A stretch of 61,178 bases of DNA from an uncultured Arachnia sp. (GCA_934636715.1 CAKUBE010000011.1:1-61178); one strand, 5' to 3'. Positions 33,643 to 41,693 are shown, counted from the stretch's first letter. Made by a program: numbers and translations. The notes: generated from the sequence alone by a model not told the origin.

Positions 33643-34468
33643 GCGGTCCGGAGCCCGGCAGGGCAACCATTTCTGGATCCACGTCGTGCTGATCCTGGCG
33701 AGTGTGGTGATGATCTTCCCGTTCGCGTGGCAGATCATCATGTCGCTGTCGACCAACGCGCAGATCCAGTCCGTCCCCCCGACTTTCTGGCCGGGCGAAC
33801 TCCAGTGGCAGAACTACGCCGAGGTGTTCAAGAAGCTGCCGTTCGCGAACCAGCTGTGGGTGTCGATCGTCATCACCGTGGCACGCACCGTCGGCCAGCT
33901 CGTCCTGTGCTCGGCGGCCGGCTACGCCTTCGCCCGGATGCAGTTCCGCGGCAAGGCGGCGGCGCTCGCGCTGGTCCTCTCCATCCTGATGGTCCCCGGG
34001 CAGGTCTACCTGATCCCGCAGTATCAGCTGATCCAGGACTTCGGCCTGCTGAACACGTCGGCCGGCATCGTGCTGCCCGGCATCTTCAGCGGCTTCGGGA
34101 TCTTCATGATGCGCCAGTTCTTCATGGGTCTTCCCGTGGAGTTGGAGGAGGCGGCCCGCCTGGACGGCGCCAACACCTTCGAGATCTTCTGGAAGATCAT
34201 GCTGCCCCTGGCGAAGCCGGGCCTCAGCGCGCTGGCTATCATCACGGTGCTGTGGTCGTGGAACGACCTGCTGTGGCCGATGGTGGTGACCACCTACTCG
34301 GAGAACATGCCGTTGGCGGCCGGCCTTGCCACGATGCAGGGTCAGCGCACCACCGACTACTCCGTGATGATGGCCGCCGCCGGCCTCGCCATGGCGCCCG
34401 TCCTGATCCTGTTCCTGATCATGCAGCGCCAGGTCATCGACGGCCTCGCCCACTCCGGCATGAAGTGA
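33635..34468 (+). CDS. sugar ABC transporter permease, MalG type
   Basis: This 277-residue second channel subunit has six helices and the EAA loop EEAARLDGANTFEIFWKIMLP. It pairs with the MalF-type permease, whose stop it overlaps by 8 bases. No ATPase gene follows; the operon goes on to two dehydrogenases, so energy is probably supplied by a shared MsiK-type ATPase encoded elsewhere. Confidence 0.93.
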   Translation: MSKRSGARQGNHFWIHVVLILASVVMIFPFAWQIIMSLSTNAQIQSVPPTFWPGELQWQNYAEVFKKLPFANQLWVSIVITVARTVGQLVLCSAAGYAFARMQFRGKAAALALVLSILMVPGQVYLIPQYQLIQDFGLLNTSAGIVLPGIFSGFGIFMMRQFFMGLPVELEEAARLDGANTFEIFWKIMLPLAKPGLSALAIITVLWSWNDLLWPMVVTTYSENMPLAAGLATMQGQRTTDYSVMMAAAGLAMAPVLILFLIMQRQVIDGLAHSGMK

Positions 34469-34493
34469 CCCTTCGCCGGTCTTCCCCACCCCT

Positions 34494-34509
34494 CGGGGCA
34501 CCCGCCCCG
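34494..34509. other. small hairpin between permease and dehydrogenase genes
   Basis: CGGGGC/GCCCCG with a 4-base loop lies in the 66-base gap before the first dehydrogenase gene. It may be a weak attenuator; there is no U-tract. Confidence 0.3.
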
Positions 34510-34534
34510 GACAACACAACAACCAAGGAGAAAC

Positions 34535-35530
34535 ATGTCATCGTCCCGCGTAGGCCTCATCGGAGCGGGGGGGATCGCCAGAGCCCACCTGCCCGCTTGG
34601 CTCGCCATGGGAGCTGACGTCACCGTCTACTCGGAGGCCGGGGCCGACGCCCTGGTCTCCGAGTGCGGCGGTGGCAGCGTCGTCGGCAGCCTCGACGAGT
34701 TGATCGCGTCGTGCGACGTCGTCGACATCGTCACGCCGACGCCCACCCACCGCGCCCTCTCGGAGATCGCCCTCCGTGCGGGCAGGGACGTCGTCTGCGA
34801 GAAGCCGCTCGGGCGCGACGTCGACGACGCGCGATCCATCGTCGACCTGGCCGCCGCGCTCGGGCGCCAGGTGTATCCGGGCCACGTCGTGCGCTTCTTC
34901 CCCGAGTACGCGGCGATGCGCCAGGCGGTGGTCGACGGCGTGATCGGCACCCCCGCCGTCGCCCGGTTCACCCGCACGGGAAGCTTCCCGCGATGGGCCG
35001 ACTGGTTCGCCGACGACGCGCAGTCGGGCGGCGTCGTGTTCGACCTGATGGTGCACGACCTGGACATCGCCCGCTGGGTCATGGGCGAGGTCACCGAGGT
35101 CTACGCCACCGCCGCGCGCGACCGGTCCGCCTCCGGGGCCGACGTCTCCGTCGCCGAGGCGGTGCTGACCCACGCGGGCGGCGCCATCAGCTATGTGCGC
35201 GCCGTCTGGGGTGCCCCCGGCACCACCTTCTGGACGTCGTTCAACGTCGCCGGCGACGGCGGCGTGCTGCGCTTCGACACGCGCGACGAGGCCTCCTTCC
35301 GCCTCGACGGCGGCGCGTCCGCCGCCGCGGGCGCGATGCTGCCGGACCTGGGCTTCGTCGAGTCGCCCTACCTGACAGAGCTGCGGGAGTTCGCGGCCGC
35401 CTTCGCGGGAGGACCGACGCCGCGGGTCACCGGCGAGGACGGCGCGATCGCCGTCCGGCTCGCCGCCGCGGTGCAGACCTCCATCGCGCTCGGCCGCAGC
35501 GTCGCCTTCGGCACGGAGGTGGCGCGATGA
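34535..35530 (+). CDS. Gfo/Idh/MocA-family oxidoreductase 1
   Basis: This 331-residue NAD(P)-dependent dehydrogenase has a Rossmann start (GLIGAGGIARAHL) and the family motif CEKPLG, whose Lys is catalytic. The second-domain motif VVFDLMVHDLDIARWVMGE holds the conserved Asp and His. Such enzymes oxidise or epimerise sugars, inositols or their phosphates. AAGGAG lies 5 bases upstream of ATG. Its place after the importer suggests that it acts on the imported sugar or polyol. Confidence 0.92.
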   Translation: MSSSRVGLIGAGGIARAHLPAWLAMGADVTVYSEAGADALVSECGGGSVVGSLDELIASCDVVDIVTPTPTHRALSEIALRAGRDVVCEKPLGRDVDDARSIVDLAAALGRQVYPGHVVRFFPEYAAMRQAVVDGVIGTPAVARFTRTGSFPRWADWFADDAQSGGVVFDLMVHDLDIARWVMGEVTEVYATAARDRSASGADVSVAEAVLTHAGGAISYVRAVWGAPGTTFWTSFNVAGDGGVLRFDTRDEASFRLDGGASAAAGAMLPDLGFVESPYLTELREFAAAFAGGPTPRVTGEDGAIAVRLAAAVQTSIALGRSVAFGTEVAR

Positions 35531-36546
35531 GGATCGGCCTGCTGTCCTTCGCCCACGTCCACGCCGCCGGCTACGCCACGCTGCTGCGGGACACGCCCGG
35601 GGTCGAGCTGCTCTGCTCGGATCCCGACGGCGTCGACGCGCCCCCCGGCGAGGTGCGCGGCCGCGCCTTCGCCGACGAACTGGGCGTCGCCTACGCCGAC
35701 TCCTACGACGACCTGTTCGCCTGGGGGCCGGACGCCGTCGTCGTCTGCTCGGAGAACGCCCGGCACCGCGACCTCGTGCTCCGCGCCGCGGCGGAGGGCG
35801 CCCACGTGCTGTGCGAGAAGCCCTTGGCCACCACGGTCGCCGACGGCGAGGAGATGGTCGCGGCGTGCCGCGCGGCCGGGGTGTTCCTGATGACGGCGTA
35901 CCCGGTGCGCTTCTCGCCCCAGTTCGGGGCGCTGCGCACGCTCGCCGACAGGGGCGGCCTCGGCCGCCTGCTGCTGGCGACCGGAACGAACAACGGCCAG
36001 ATCCCCGTCGGCTCCCGGGCCTGGTTCACCGACCCGGCGCTCTCCGGCGGCGGGGCCATGGTGGACCACGTCGTGCACGTGGCGGACCTGCTCGACGCGC
36101 TGCTCGGCGGGCAGCAGGCCTCCTCGGTGCGCGCCGTCGGCAACACGATCCTGCACGCGGAGAAGCCGCAGGTCCGGGCCGAGACCGGCGGGCTGGTCAG
36201 CATCTCCTACCCGAGCGGGCTGCACGCCACGATCGACTGCTCGTGGAGCCAGCCGGACCACGCCGAGACCTGGGGCGGGCTGACCCTCGAGGTGATCGGC
36301 ACCGAGGCGGGCGTGTCGATCGACCCGTTCGCCCAGCACGTCGGCGGCTTCAGCGAGGCGGGCCCGGGCGGCGTGTGGATCGGCTACGGCCGGGACCTCG
36401 ACCGCCTGATGCTCGACGCCTTCCTCGAGGGCGTCCGCACGGGCACCGGCCCGCAGCCCGACGGCGAGGTGGGCCTGCGGACGCTGCGCATCGTCGCGGC
36501 CGCCCAGGAGAGCGCCGCGACCGGCGAGGTGGTCGGCATCGCCTGA
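35527..36546 (+). CDS. Gfo/Idh/MocA-family oxidoreductase 2
   Basis: This 339-residue dehydrogenase starts at ATG 35527, overlapping the preceding stop by 4 bases. The N-terminus (GLLSFAHVHAAGY) lacks the usual GxGxxG, so cofactor binding may differ from its neighbour. CEKPLA and GGGAMVDHVVHVADLLDAL carry the expected catalytic Lys and the His/Asp positions. A tandem pair of such genes behind one importer suggests two steps on the same carbon skeleton, such as oxidation and later re-reduction at another carbon. Confidence 0.9.
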   Translation: MRIGLLSFAHVHAAGYATLLRDTPGVELLCSDPDGVDAPPGEVRGRAFADELGVAYADSYDDLFAWGPDAVVVCSENARHRDLVLRAAAEGAHVLCEKPLATTVADGEEMVAACRAAGVFLMTAYPVRFSPQFGALRTLADRGGLGRLLLATGTNNGQIPVGSRAWFTDPALSGGGAMVDHVVHVADLLDALLGGQQASSVRAVGNTILHAEKPQVRAETGGLVSISYPSGLHATIDCSWSQPDHAETWGGLTLEVIGTEAGVSIDPFAQHVGGFSEAGPGGVWIGYGRDLDRLMLDAFLEGVRTGTGPQPDGEVGLRTLRIVAAAQESAATGEVVGIA

Positions 36547-36559
36547 GGAGGTTGATCGG

Positions 36560-36588
36560 AGTGGCCCGTCGCGATGCGGCGGGCCACT
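36560..36588. terminator. bidirectional terminator hairpin
   Basis: AGTGGCCCG (36560-36568) and CGGGCCACT (36580-36588) form a perfect 9-bp stem between the convergent dehydrogenase and mobA genes. U-tracts are weak on both sides. Confidence 0.55.
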
Positions 36589-36595
36589 TCGCGTC

Positions 36596-37174
36596 TCAGC
36601 TCGGTGGGTGCTCCGCGCCGGCGGCCCTGGCGGCCTCGGGGGTGTCGACGTCGCGGGTGACGGCCTCGGGGGCGCGGAGGCGCGCGACGTCGAGGGGGCG
36701 CAGGAACCGGTGCACCGCGCCGACGGGATCGGCGGCCAGGCCGTCGACGAGCGCCGTCAACGCGGCCGCCCGGTAGCGGCCGGCCAGGTACTGCGGCCAG
36801 CCGTCGTCGTCCTCGAGCACGACGCCGTCGGGCCCTGTCTCCGCCGCGGCGAGGAGCGCGACGGCGGCACCCGGATCGGCGAGGTCGCCGGCGAGGATCA
36901 GCACCTCGTCGACGGCGCGCAGCTCCGCGAACGCGGCGGCGATGCCCGCGACAGGCCCGCCGAAGGGCGGGTCCTCGCGGCGGAAGACGACCCTGTCGTC
37001 CTCAGCCCAGCCGTCGGGGCGGTTCCCCGCGACCACGACGGTCCCGGCCCAGGTCAGCGCGGCATCGACGGCGCGCGCCAGCAGCGGCCGGCCGTCGAGC
37101 AGGAGCGCGAGCTTGTCCGTGCCCATCCGCGACGATCGCCCGCCGCCCAGCACGATGGCCCCGCGCGCGGCCAT
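36596..37174 (-). CDS. mobA: molybdenum cofactor guanylyltransferase MobA
   Basis: MobA (192 residues) joins GMP to the molybdenum cofactor to make the guanine dinucleotide form needed by the nar and dms enzymes. The nucleotide-binding loop is IVLGGGRSSRMGTDK, with LAGDLADPG and FGGPVAGI following in the usual places. CofC- or IspD-like transferases share this fold, but the operon with moaA and moaD favours MobA. Its ATG abuts the moaD stop with no gap. Confidence 0.88.
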   Translation of the reverse strand: MAARGAIVLGGGRSSRMGTDKLALLLDGRPLLARAVDAALTWAGTVVVAGNRPDGWAEDDRVVFRREDPPFGGPVAGIAAAFAELRAVDEVLILAGDLADPGAAVALLAAAETGPDGVVLEDDDGWPQYLAGRYRAAALTALVDGLAADPVGAVHRFLRPLDVARLRAPEAVTRDVDTPEAARAAGAEHPPS

Positions 37175-37411
37175 CTACCCTCCGGCGAACGGGGGCAGGA
37201 CGTCGACGCGGGCGACGCCGTCGAGGCTGGCCCCGCGGTCGGCGACGCGCGCGCCGTCGGCCAGCAGCGAGCTGACGTTCAGCACGGCGGCGAGACGCTC
37301 GTTGTCCTCGCCGAGCTGGTCGACGAGAGCGGCGACGGTGGTGGCGCCGGAGACGCTGAGCGACTCGGCTCCGGCCGCCTCCGCGGCTCCCGCGAAGAAC
37401 CTGACCTCCAT
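37175..37411 (-). CDS. moaD: molybdopterin synthase sulfur carrier subunit MoaD
   Basis: MoaD (78 residues) is the ubiquitin-like sulfur carrier that MoeB activates at its C-terminus. It begins VRFFAGAAEAAG, has the beta-grasp pattern and ends PPFAGG, with the diglycine that is adenylated and thiocarboxylated. It should pair with MoaE from 10.4 kb. ATG 37411 lies 23 bases after the moaA stop, and mobA follows without a gap. Confidence 0.92.
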   Translation of the reverse strand: MEVRFFAGAAEAAGAESLSVSGATTVAALVDQLGEDNERLAAVLNVSSLLADGARVADRGASLDGVARVDVLPPFAGG

Positions 37412-37434
37412 GTGGGTCCCCTTTCCTGCCCCGG

Positions 37435-38454
37435 TCATCCGCCGATGGCGCTCATGGTGCGGGCCGGTTGGACGAAGCCCGCGTCGTCGATCCCGTGGGC
37501 GCGCGGCTTGCCCCACTGGGCGGCCGCCCAGGCGGCGGCCAGGTCGTCGTCGGAGCCGCCGCCGCGCAGGATGGCGCGGAGGTCGGACTCCTCCTGGGAG
37601 AAGAGGCAGCTGCGGATCTGGCCGTCGGAGGTGAGGCGCGTGCGGTCGCAGGCGCCGCAGAACGGGTGCGTGACCGAGGCGATCACGCCCAGTTCGCCGC
37701 CGGGGTGGTCGTCGCCGGGCGCGACCCGCCATAGCTCCGCGGGCGCCGCTCCCCTGGGCTCGACGGCGGGCGAGAGGTCGAACGCGGCGCCCAGCGCGCC
37801 GAGGATCTCCTCGGCGGTGACCATATCGTCGCGGCTCCACTCGCCGGTGGGCCCGAGCGGCATCTGCTCGATGAACCGCAGCTGGTAGCCGCGGGCGAGG
37901 CAGAACCCGGCGAGCGGCACGATGTCGTTCTCGTTGACCCCGCGCATGACGACCGCGTTGATCTTCACCGGGCTGAGGCCTGCGGCGTCGGCGGCGGCGA
38001 TGCCCGCGAGCACGTCGTTCAGGCGGTCGCGGCGCGCGAGGCGGGCGTAGCGCTCGCGGTCGAGGGAGTCGAGGGAGATGTTCACCCGGGTGAGCCCGGC
38101 GCGCTTGAGCGCCGCGGCGCGATGGTCGAGGCCGAGGCCGTTGGTGGTGAGCGCCAACTCCGGGCGGCCGCGCTCGCCGACCAGCGCGGCGGCGCCGGCG
38201 ACGATGCGCTCCAGCCCGCGGCGCAGCAGCGGCTCGCCGCCGGTGAATCGGATGCGGGCGACTCCCAGCCGCTCGACGGCGACGCCCAGCAGGCGCAGCA
38301 CCTCGTCGTCGGTGAGGGTCTGCTCGGTGGGCAACCAGGTGAGCCCCTCGGCGGGCATGCAGTAGCTGCAGCGCAGGTTGCAGCGGTCGGTCAGCGAGAC
38401 GCGCAGGTCGCGCGCCACCCGTCCGTACCGATCCGCCAATTCTCCGAGGAACAC
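37435..38454 (-). CDS. moaA: GTP 3',8-cyclase MoaA
   Basis: MoaA (339 residues) is the radical-SAM enzyme that starts molybdenum cofactor synthesis from GTP. The N-terminal cluster motif is CNLRCSYC, with FTGGEPLLR for SAM binding; the C-terminal GTP-binding cluster has FCGACDRTRL and a later Cys in RSCLF. The protein ends in the conserved diglycine (AIGG). The start is GTG 38454, 6 bases after TAGGGT. It leads the moaA-moaD-mobA operon and is divergent from a cysteine-containing regulator. Confidence 0.96.
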   Translation of the reverse strand: MFLGELADRYGRVARDLRVSLTDRCNLRCSYCMPAEGLTWLPTEQTLTDDEVLRLLGVAVERLGVARIRFTGGEPLLRRGLERIVAGAAALVGERGRPELALTTNGLGLDHRAAALKRAGLTRVNISLDSLDRERYARLARRDRLNDVLAGIAAADAAGLSPVKINAVVMRGVNENDIVPLAGFCLARGYQLRFIEQMPLGPTGEWSRDDMVTAEEILGALGAAFDLSPAVEPRGAAPAELWRVAPGDDHPGGELGVIASVTHPFCGACDRTRLTSDGQIRSCLFSQEESDLRAILRGGGSDDDLAAAWAAAQWGKPRAHGIDDAGFVQPARTMSAIGG

Positions 38455-38460
38455 GGTTTA

Positions 38461-38466
38461 ACCCTA
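38461..38466 (-). promoter_or_regulatory. -10 element (TAGGGT) for moaA
   Basis: TAGGGT on the minus strand ends 6 bases before GTG 38454. This leaves no room for a 5' leader, so there is no molybdenum-cofactor riboswitch in front of this moaA. Confidence 0.45.
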
Positions 38467-38556
38467 CCGGAGCCTCTCCCTGCGGAAGAGTGCGGGAGCG
38501 AGCGGCGTCCGCGATAGCCGGGGTCGCGCATCCGATGAGTTTGTCCTAATGCCACA

Positions 38557-39195
38557 ATGGCGACTGTGAAGACAACCCAGCCCCACGGCCTGGGACCCAC
38601 ACGCGCCCGAGTCTTGTCACTCCTGCAGGGCGCGACGGCCCCCAGGTCCGTCAGTGACATCGCCGACGAGCTCGGCCTGCACCGCAATTCCGCGCGCTTC
38701 CACCTCGACGCCCTCGTCGCGGCGGGCTATGCCCAGCGCGCCATCGTCCCCTCCGGCGCGCAAGGTCGCCCGCCGCTGCTCTACGCCGCCACCCAGGCGT
38801 CGCCCACTCTCAGCAGCACGCACCTCATCGAACTCGCCGACGTGCTCCTCTCCCACGTGGCGGAGACCTCCCCCGACGCGAAGGCCGCCACCCGCGAGGC
38901 GGGCTGGGAGTGGGGCGCCCGGGTCGCCAAGGAGGGGCTGCCCCCGTGCGACCTCATCGATGAGCTCGCCCGGCACCTCGCCGAGCGCGGCTTCGGCACC
39001 GAACACGACGGCGAGACGCTGACCTTCCGGCGCTGCCCGTTCCGCGGCGCCGTCGGCGGGAACCGGATGCCGCTGGTGTGCGCCATCCATCAGGGCTTCC
39101 TCGACGGCTACCTGAAGGCCAGCGGCGCCGAGCTCGAGGCCGGCGAGCTCCAGGTCGGGCCCGAGATCTGCACGGTCACCCTCTCCGCCCGATAG
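38557..39195 (+). CDS. winged-helix regulator with a C-terminal cysteine motif
   Basis: This 212-residue protein has an N-terminal winged helix (TRARVLSLLQ, then SVSDIADELGLHRNSARFHLDAL) of the ArsR/SufR kind. The C-terminal part carries CPFR, then VCAIHQGFLDGYL and a late EICTV, three cysteines and one His spaced as in regulators that bind an iron-sulfur cluster or metal. It is divergent from moaA with about 100 bases between, so it may switch the cofactor genes in response to oxygen, NO or iron-sulfur supply. That target is inference. Confidence 0.8.
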   Translation: MATVKTTQPHGLGPTRARVLSLLQGATAPRSVSDIADELGLHRNSARFHLDALVAAGYAQRAIVPSGAQGRPPLLYAATQASPTLSSTHLIELADVLLSHVAETSPDAKAATREAGWEWGARVAKEGLPPCDLIDELARHLAERGFGTEHDGETLTFRRCPFRGAVGGNRMPLVCAIHQGFLDGYLKASGAELEAGELQVGPEICTVTLSAR

Positions 39196-39283
39196 GTCCC
39201 TGGGAGTGGACGCGTCTGCCCCTCCCTCGCGACGCCCGGGCTGATAAGCCCCGCCCCGAGAACGCCCTCCTGGCAGGACTCGC

Positions 39284-39289
39284 TATTCT
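39284..39289 (+). promoter_or_regulatory. -10 element (TATTCT) upstream of the HPr gene
   Basis: TATTCT lies about 50 bases before the HPr ATG. The matching -35 region is poor, so this is a weak call. Confidence 0.25.
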
Positions 39290-39339
39290 TGGACGGTCGT
39301 CCGTCGGCGGGGTTGCCGGCACTGTCGAAGGAGCCAGAT

Positions 39340-39594
39340 ATGTCGAGCAAGACCGCCATCGTGGGTTCAACCGTCGGCCTGCACGCGCGCCCCGCGGCGG
39401 TCATCGCCGAGGCGGCGGCCGAGTACGAGGAGCCAGTCTTCCTGTCCTTCGCCGGCAACTCCGTCTCGGCCGCATCCACGCTGCTGATCATGTCGCTCGG
39501 GGCCGAACACGGCGCCGAGGTGACCGTCGAGTCCGACAACGCCGAGGCCGTCGAGCGCCTCGCCGGCCTGATCGGACAGAACCTCGACGACTGA
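39340..39594 (+). CDS. ptsH: phosphocarrier protein HPr
   Basis: HPr (84 residues) carries phosphate from enzyme I to the sugar-specific enzymes II of the phosphotransferase system. The active-site His15 lies in GLHARPAA. A serine is present at position 46 in SVSAASTLLIMSLG, the place phosphorylated by HPr kinase in Firmicutes; actinobacteria usually lack that kinase. AAGGAG lies 7 bases before ATG 39340. No enzyme I or II gene is nearby. The stop runs directly into the repeat cluster. Confidence 0.93.
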   Translation: MSSKTAIVGSTVGLHARPAAVIAEAAAEYEEPVFLSFAGNSVSAASTLLIMSLGAEHGAEVTVESDNAEAVERLAGLIGQNLDD

Positions 39595-39744
39595 CGCTGG
39601 TTGAGCCGCGTAAACGCTGGTAGAGCCGCGTATCCCTGGTTGAGCCGCGTAAACGCTGGTAGAGCCGCGTATCCCTGGTTGAGCCGCGTATCCCTGGTTG
39701 AGCCGCGTAACGCTGGTTGAGCCGAGTACCGCTGGTTGAGCCGG
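39595..39744. repeat. tandem array of 8 units of 19-20 bp
   Basis: Starting at the HPr stop, eight units of the form CTGGTTGAGCCGCGTA with short variable ends follow head to tail. Two of the early units read CTGGTAGAGCC. The core GGTTGAGCC is the outer arm of the window-wide palindromic repeat family, so this looks like repeated duplication of one arm. Occasional in-frame translations are not genes. Confidence 0.8.
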
Positions 39745-39768
39745 ACCCCCGCGCGAAGCGCCGGGTCC

Positions 39769-39881
39769 GTGTCGAAACCAATAGACGGGCACACGGTTCA
39801 TGGAGACTCCACAGACCGGCAACAGTCCATCGGTTTCGACACGGGCGCTCGTTCCTCGCGGCCCGGCTCAACCAGCGGTGG
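39769..39881. repeat. 113-bp composite palindrome, copy 1
   Basis: This runs from GTGTCGAAACC through a unique core to GGTTTCGACACGG and CGGCTCAACCAGCGGTGG. The inner arms pair with each other, so it can form a long hairpin or cruciform. It recurs at 40085-40197 with five mismatches that I can count. Confidence 0.75.
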
Positions 39882-39890
39882 TCGACGCTC

Positions 39891-40046
39891 CTACGCTCCG
39901 GCCTGGTTCAACCGGCGGTGGTTTCGCCCCTACGCTCCGGCCTGGTTCAACCGGCGGTGGTTTCGCTCATACGCTCCGGCCTGGTTCACCCAGCGGTGGC
40001 TTCGCTCCTACGCTCCGGTCTGGTTCAACCAGCGGTGGTTTCGCTG
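39891..40046. repeat. tandem array of 4 units of 39 bp
   Basis: Units start at 39891, 39930, 39969 and 40008. Each reads CTACGCTCCGGCCTGGTTCA followed by ACCGGCGGTGGTTTCGC with one to a few changes. It lies between the two 113-bp copies and contains the arm sequence of the family (GGTTCAACCnGCGGTGG). Confidence 0.8.
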
Positions 40047-40084
40047 GTTGAGCCGAGGCGCGTCGACGAAGTCGACCGCGACTC

Positions 40085-40197
40085 GTGTCGAAACCAATAG
40101 ACGGGCACACGGTTCATGGAGACTCCACAGACCGGCGACAGTCCATTGGTTTCGACACGGGCGCTCCTGCGTCGCGGCCCGGCTCAACCAGCGGTGG
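40085..40197. repeat. 113-bp composite palindrome, copy 2
   Basis: This is a direct repeat of 39769-39881, including the non-palindromic core, so it arose by duplication and not by separate insertions of a bare hairpin. It is followed by short GCTCAACCAGAG units up to the peptidase stop codon at 40283. Confidence 0.75.
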
Positions 40198-40282
40198 GGC
40201 GGGTTCACCAGAGATAAGTCGCTCAACCAGAGATAAGTCGCTCAACCTGCGGTGAGCGGCTCAACCAGCGGTGGGGGCGGGT

Positions 40283-41629
40283 TCAACCAGCGGTCGTTCC
40301 AGCTGGGCTCAGCTTCTCGAGGAGGAGGGCCTCGGCGAGGGTGGCGCTCGCGAGGTCGTCGAGGTCGACGGACTCGTCGATGCCGTGCATCCGCGACGTC
40401 GGGTCGACGACCGCGGTCAGCAGGACGAGCGCGCCGGGGTTCCGGTCGGCGAACTCCGCGGCGATCGGGATGGAACCGCCTACGCCGATCTGGACGGGGT
40501 CGACGCCGAAGGCCTCGCGGATCGCGGCGAGGGCCGCCTCCGCGCGCGGGCCCTCGACCGGGAATGCGCTGCCCGCGCCGCCCTGGCCCGGCTCGACCTG
40601 CACACGCGCGCCCCACGGCGCGTGCGCGTGCAGGTGCCGGACGAGCGCCTCGGTCGCGGCGTGCGGGTCGTCCCCGGGCGCGATCCGCACGCTGACCTTC
40701 GCCCGTGCCGTCGGAATCAGGGTGTTGGAGGCGTCGCGCACCGGGGTGGCGTCGATGGCGAGGACCGACGCCGCGGGGCGCGTCCACATCCGCGCTGAGG
40801 CCATGCCGTCGCCGATCCATTCGACGCCGTCGAGGAGGCCCGCCTCGTCGCGGAGGCGGTCGAGATCGTACTCGATGGCGGGGTCGGGCGCGGTGGCGAG
40901 GCCCTCGATCGCGACGTTGCCGCGGTCGTCGTGCAGGGTGGCGAGCAGGCGGCAGAGCGCGGTGAGGGCGTCGGGGACGACGCCCCCGAACTGCCCGGAG
41001 TGGATGCCGCTCTCGAGCGTCGAGACGGTCACGACCGCGTCCACCATGCCGCGCAGCGTGGTGGTCAGCGCGGGCACTCCCGCCTTCCAGTTGACGGCGT
41101 CGGCGATGACGAAGACGTCCGCGGCGAGCAGGTCGCCGTAGCGGGCGAACAGTGCGGACATGCTGGGCGAGCCGATCTCCTCCTCCCCCTCGATGAACAC
41201 CTTGACGCCGACGGGAGGCCGTCCGCCGTGCGCGCGCAGCGCGCCGAGGTGGACCGCGATGCCACCCTTGTCGTCGGCCGAGCCGCGGCCGTAGAGGCGG
41301 CCGTCGCGCGTCGACGGCGAGAAGGCGGGCGAGGTCCAGGCCGTCGGATCGCCCGTGGGCTGGACGTCGTAGTGCGCGTAGAGCAGCACCGTCGGCGCGC
41401 CCTCGGGCGCCGGGTAGTGGCCGTAGACCGCCGGCTTTCCGCCCGGGACGTCCAGCATCTCGACCTGCGGGCAGCCGGCCCCGCGCAGCAACTCGGCGAC
41501 GACGTCGGCCGCAGCGAGCACGTCGTCGTCGTGCTCCGGCTGGGACGACACCGAAGGAATGCTGATCAGGTGGTGGAGGTCGGTCACCACCGCGGGCAGG
41601 GCGGCCGAGACGGCATCGCGAAGGGTCAT
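40283..41629 (-). CDS. M20-family dipeptidase
   Basis: This 448-residue zinc peptidase of the M20 (PepV/CNDP-like) family hydrolyses dipeptides or related amides in the cytoplasm. The metal-binding segments are LLYAHYDVQPTGD, GRGSADDKGG and FIEGEEEIGS, which supply His, Asp and the Glu pair; a dimerisation domain is inserted in the middle. The last residues TTAG and the TGA come from the edge of the repeat cluster. ATG 41629 lies 6 bases after a TAGGGT box. Confidence 0.93.
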   Translation of the reverse strand: MTLRDAVSAALPAVVTDLHHLISIPSVSSQPEHDDDVLAAADVVAELLRGAGCPQVEMLDVPGGKPAVYGHYPAPEGAPTVLLYAHYDVQPTGDPTAWTSPAFSPSTRDGRLYGRGSADDKGGIAVHLGALRAHGGRPPVGVKVFIEGEEEIGSPSMSALFARYGDLLAADVFVIADAVNWKAGVPALTTTLRGMVDAVVTVSTLESGIHSGQFGGVVPDALTALCRLLATLHDDRGNVAIEGLATAPDPAIEYDLDRLRDEAGLLDGVEWIGDGMASARMWTRPAASVLAIDATPVRDASNTLIPTARAKVSVRIAPGDDPHAATEALVRHLHAHAPWGARVQVEPGQGGAGSAFPVEGPRAEAALAAIREAFGVDPVQIGVGGSIPIAAEFADRNPGALVLLTAVVDPTSRMHGIDESVDLDDLASATLAEALLLEKLSPAGTTAG

Positions 41630-41635
41630 ATGGTC

Positions 41636-41641
41636 ACCCTA
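41636..41641 (-). promoter_or_regulatory. -10 element (TAGGGT) for the M20 peptidase
   Basis: TAGGGT lies 6 bases before ATG 41629 on the minus strand, so the transcript should be leaderless. The -35 region would lie close to the divergent operator at 41671. Confidence 0.45.
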
Positions 41642-41670
41642 GCCCGCGCAACCGCTTATCCCGAGGCGGC

Positions 41671-41693
41671 TAACTTCACGAAAACCGAAGTTA
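41671..41693. promoter_or_regulatory. palindromic operator of the divergent regulator
   Basis: TAACTTC (41671-41677) and GAAGTTA (41687-41693) form a perfect 7-bp inverted repeat with a 9-base spacer. It overlaps TATAGC just before the regulator ATG at 41706 and lies near the -35 position of the M20 gene, so both could be controlled. Confidence 0.6.

Noticed and set aside
38455..38556. Molybdenum-cofactor riboswitch before moaA
   Set aside because: The -10 box lies 6 bases before the start codon, so there is no leader RNA, and no long structured region exists in the 100-base gap.
39595..40046. Possible CRISPR array
   Set aside because: Units follow one another without unique spacers of constant length, and there are no cas genes. 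They are plain tandem repeats.
39717..40236. Open frames through the repeat cluster encoding repeated RSGLVQPAV-like peptides
   Set aside because: The peptides are translations of the DNA repeats, occur in several frames, and have no ribosome site. No protein family is recognised.
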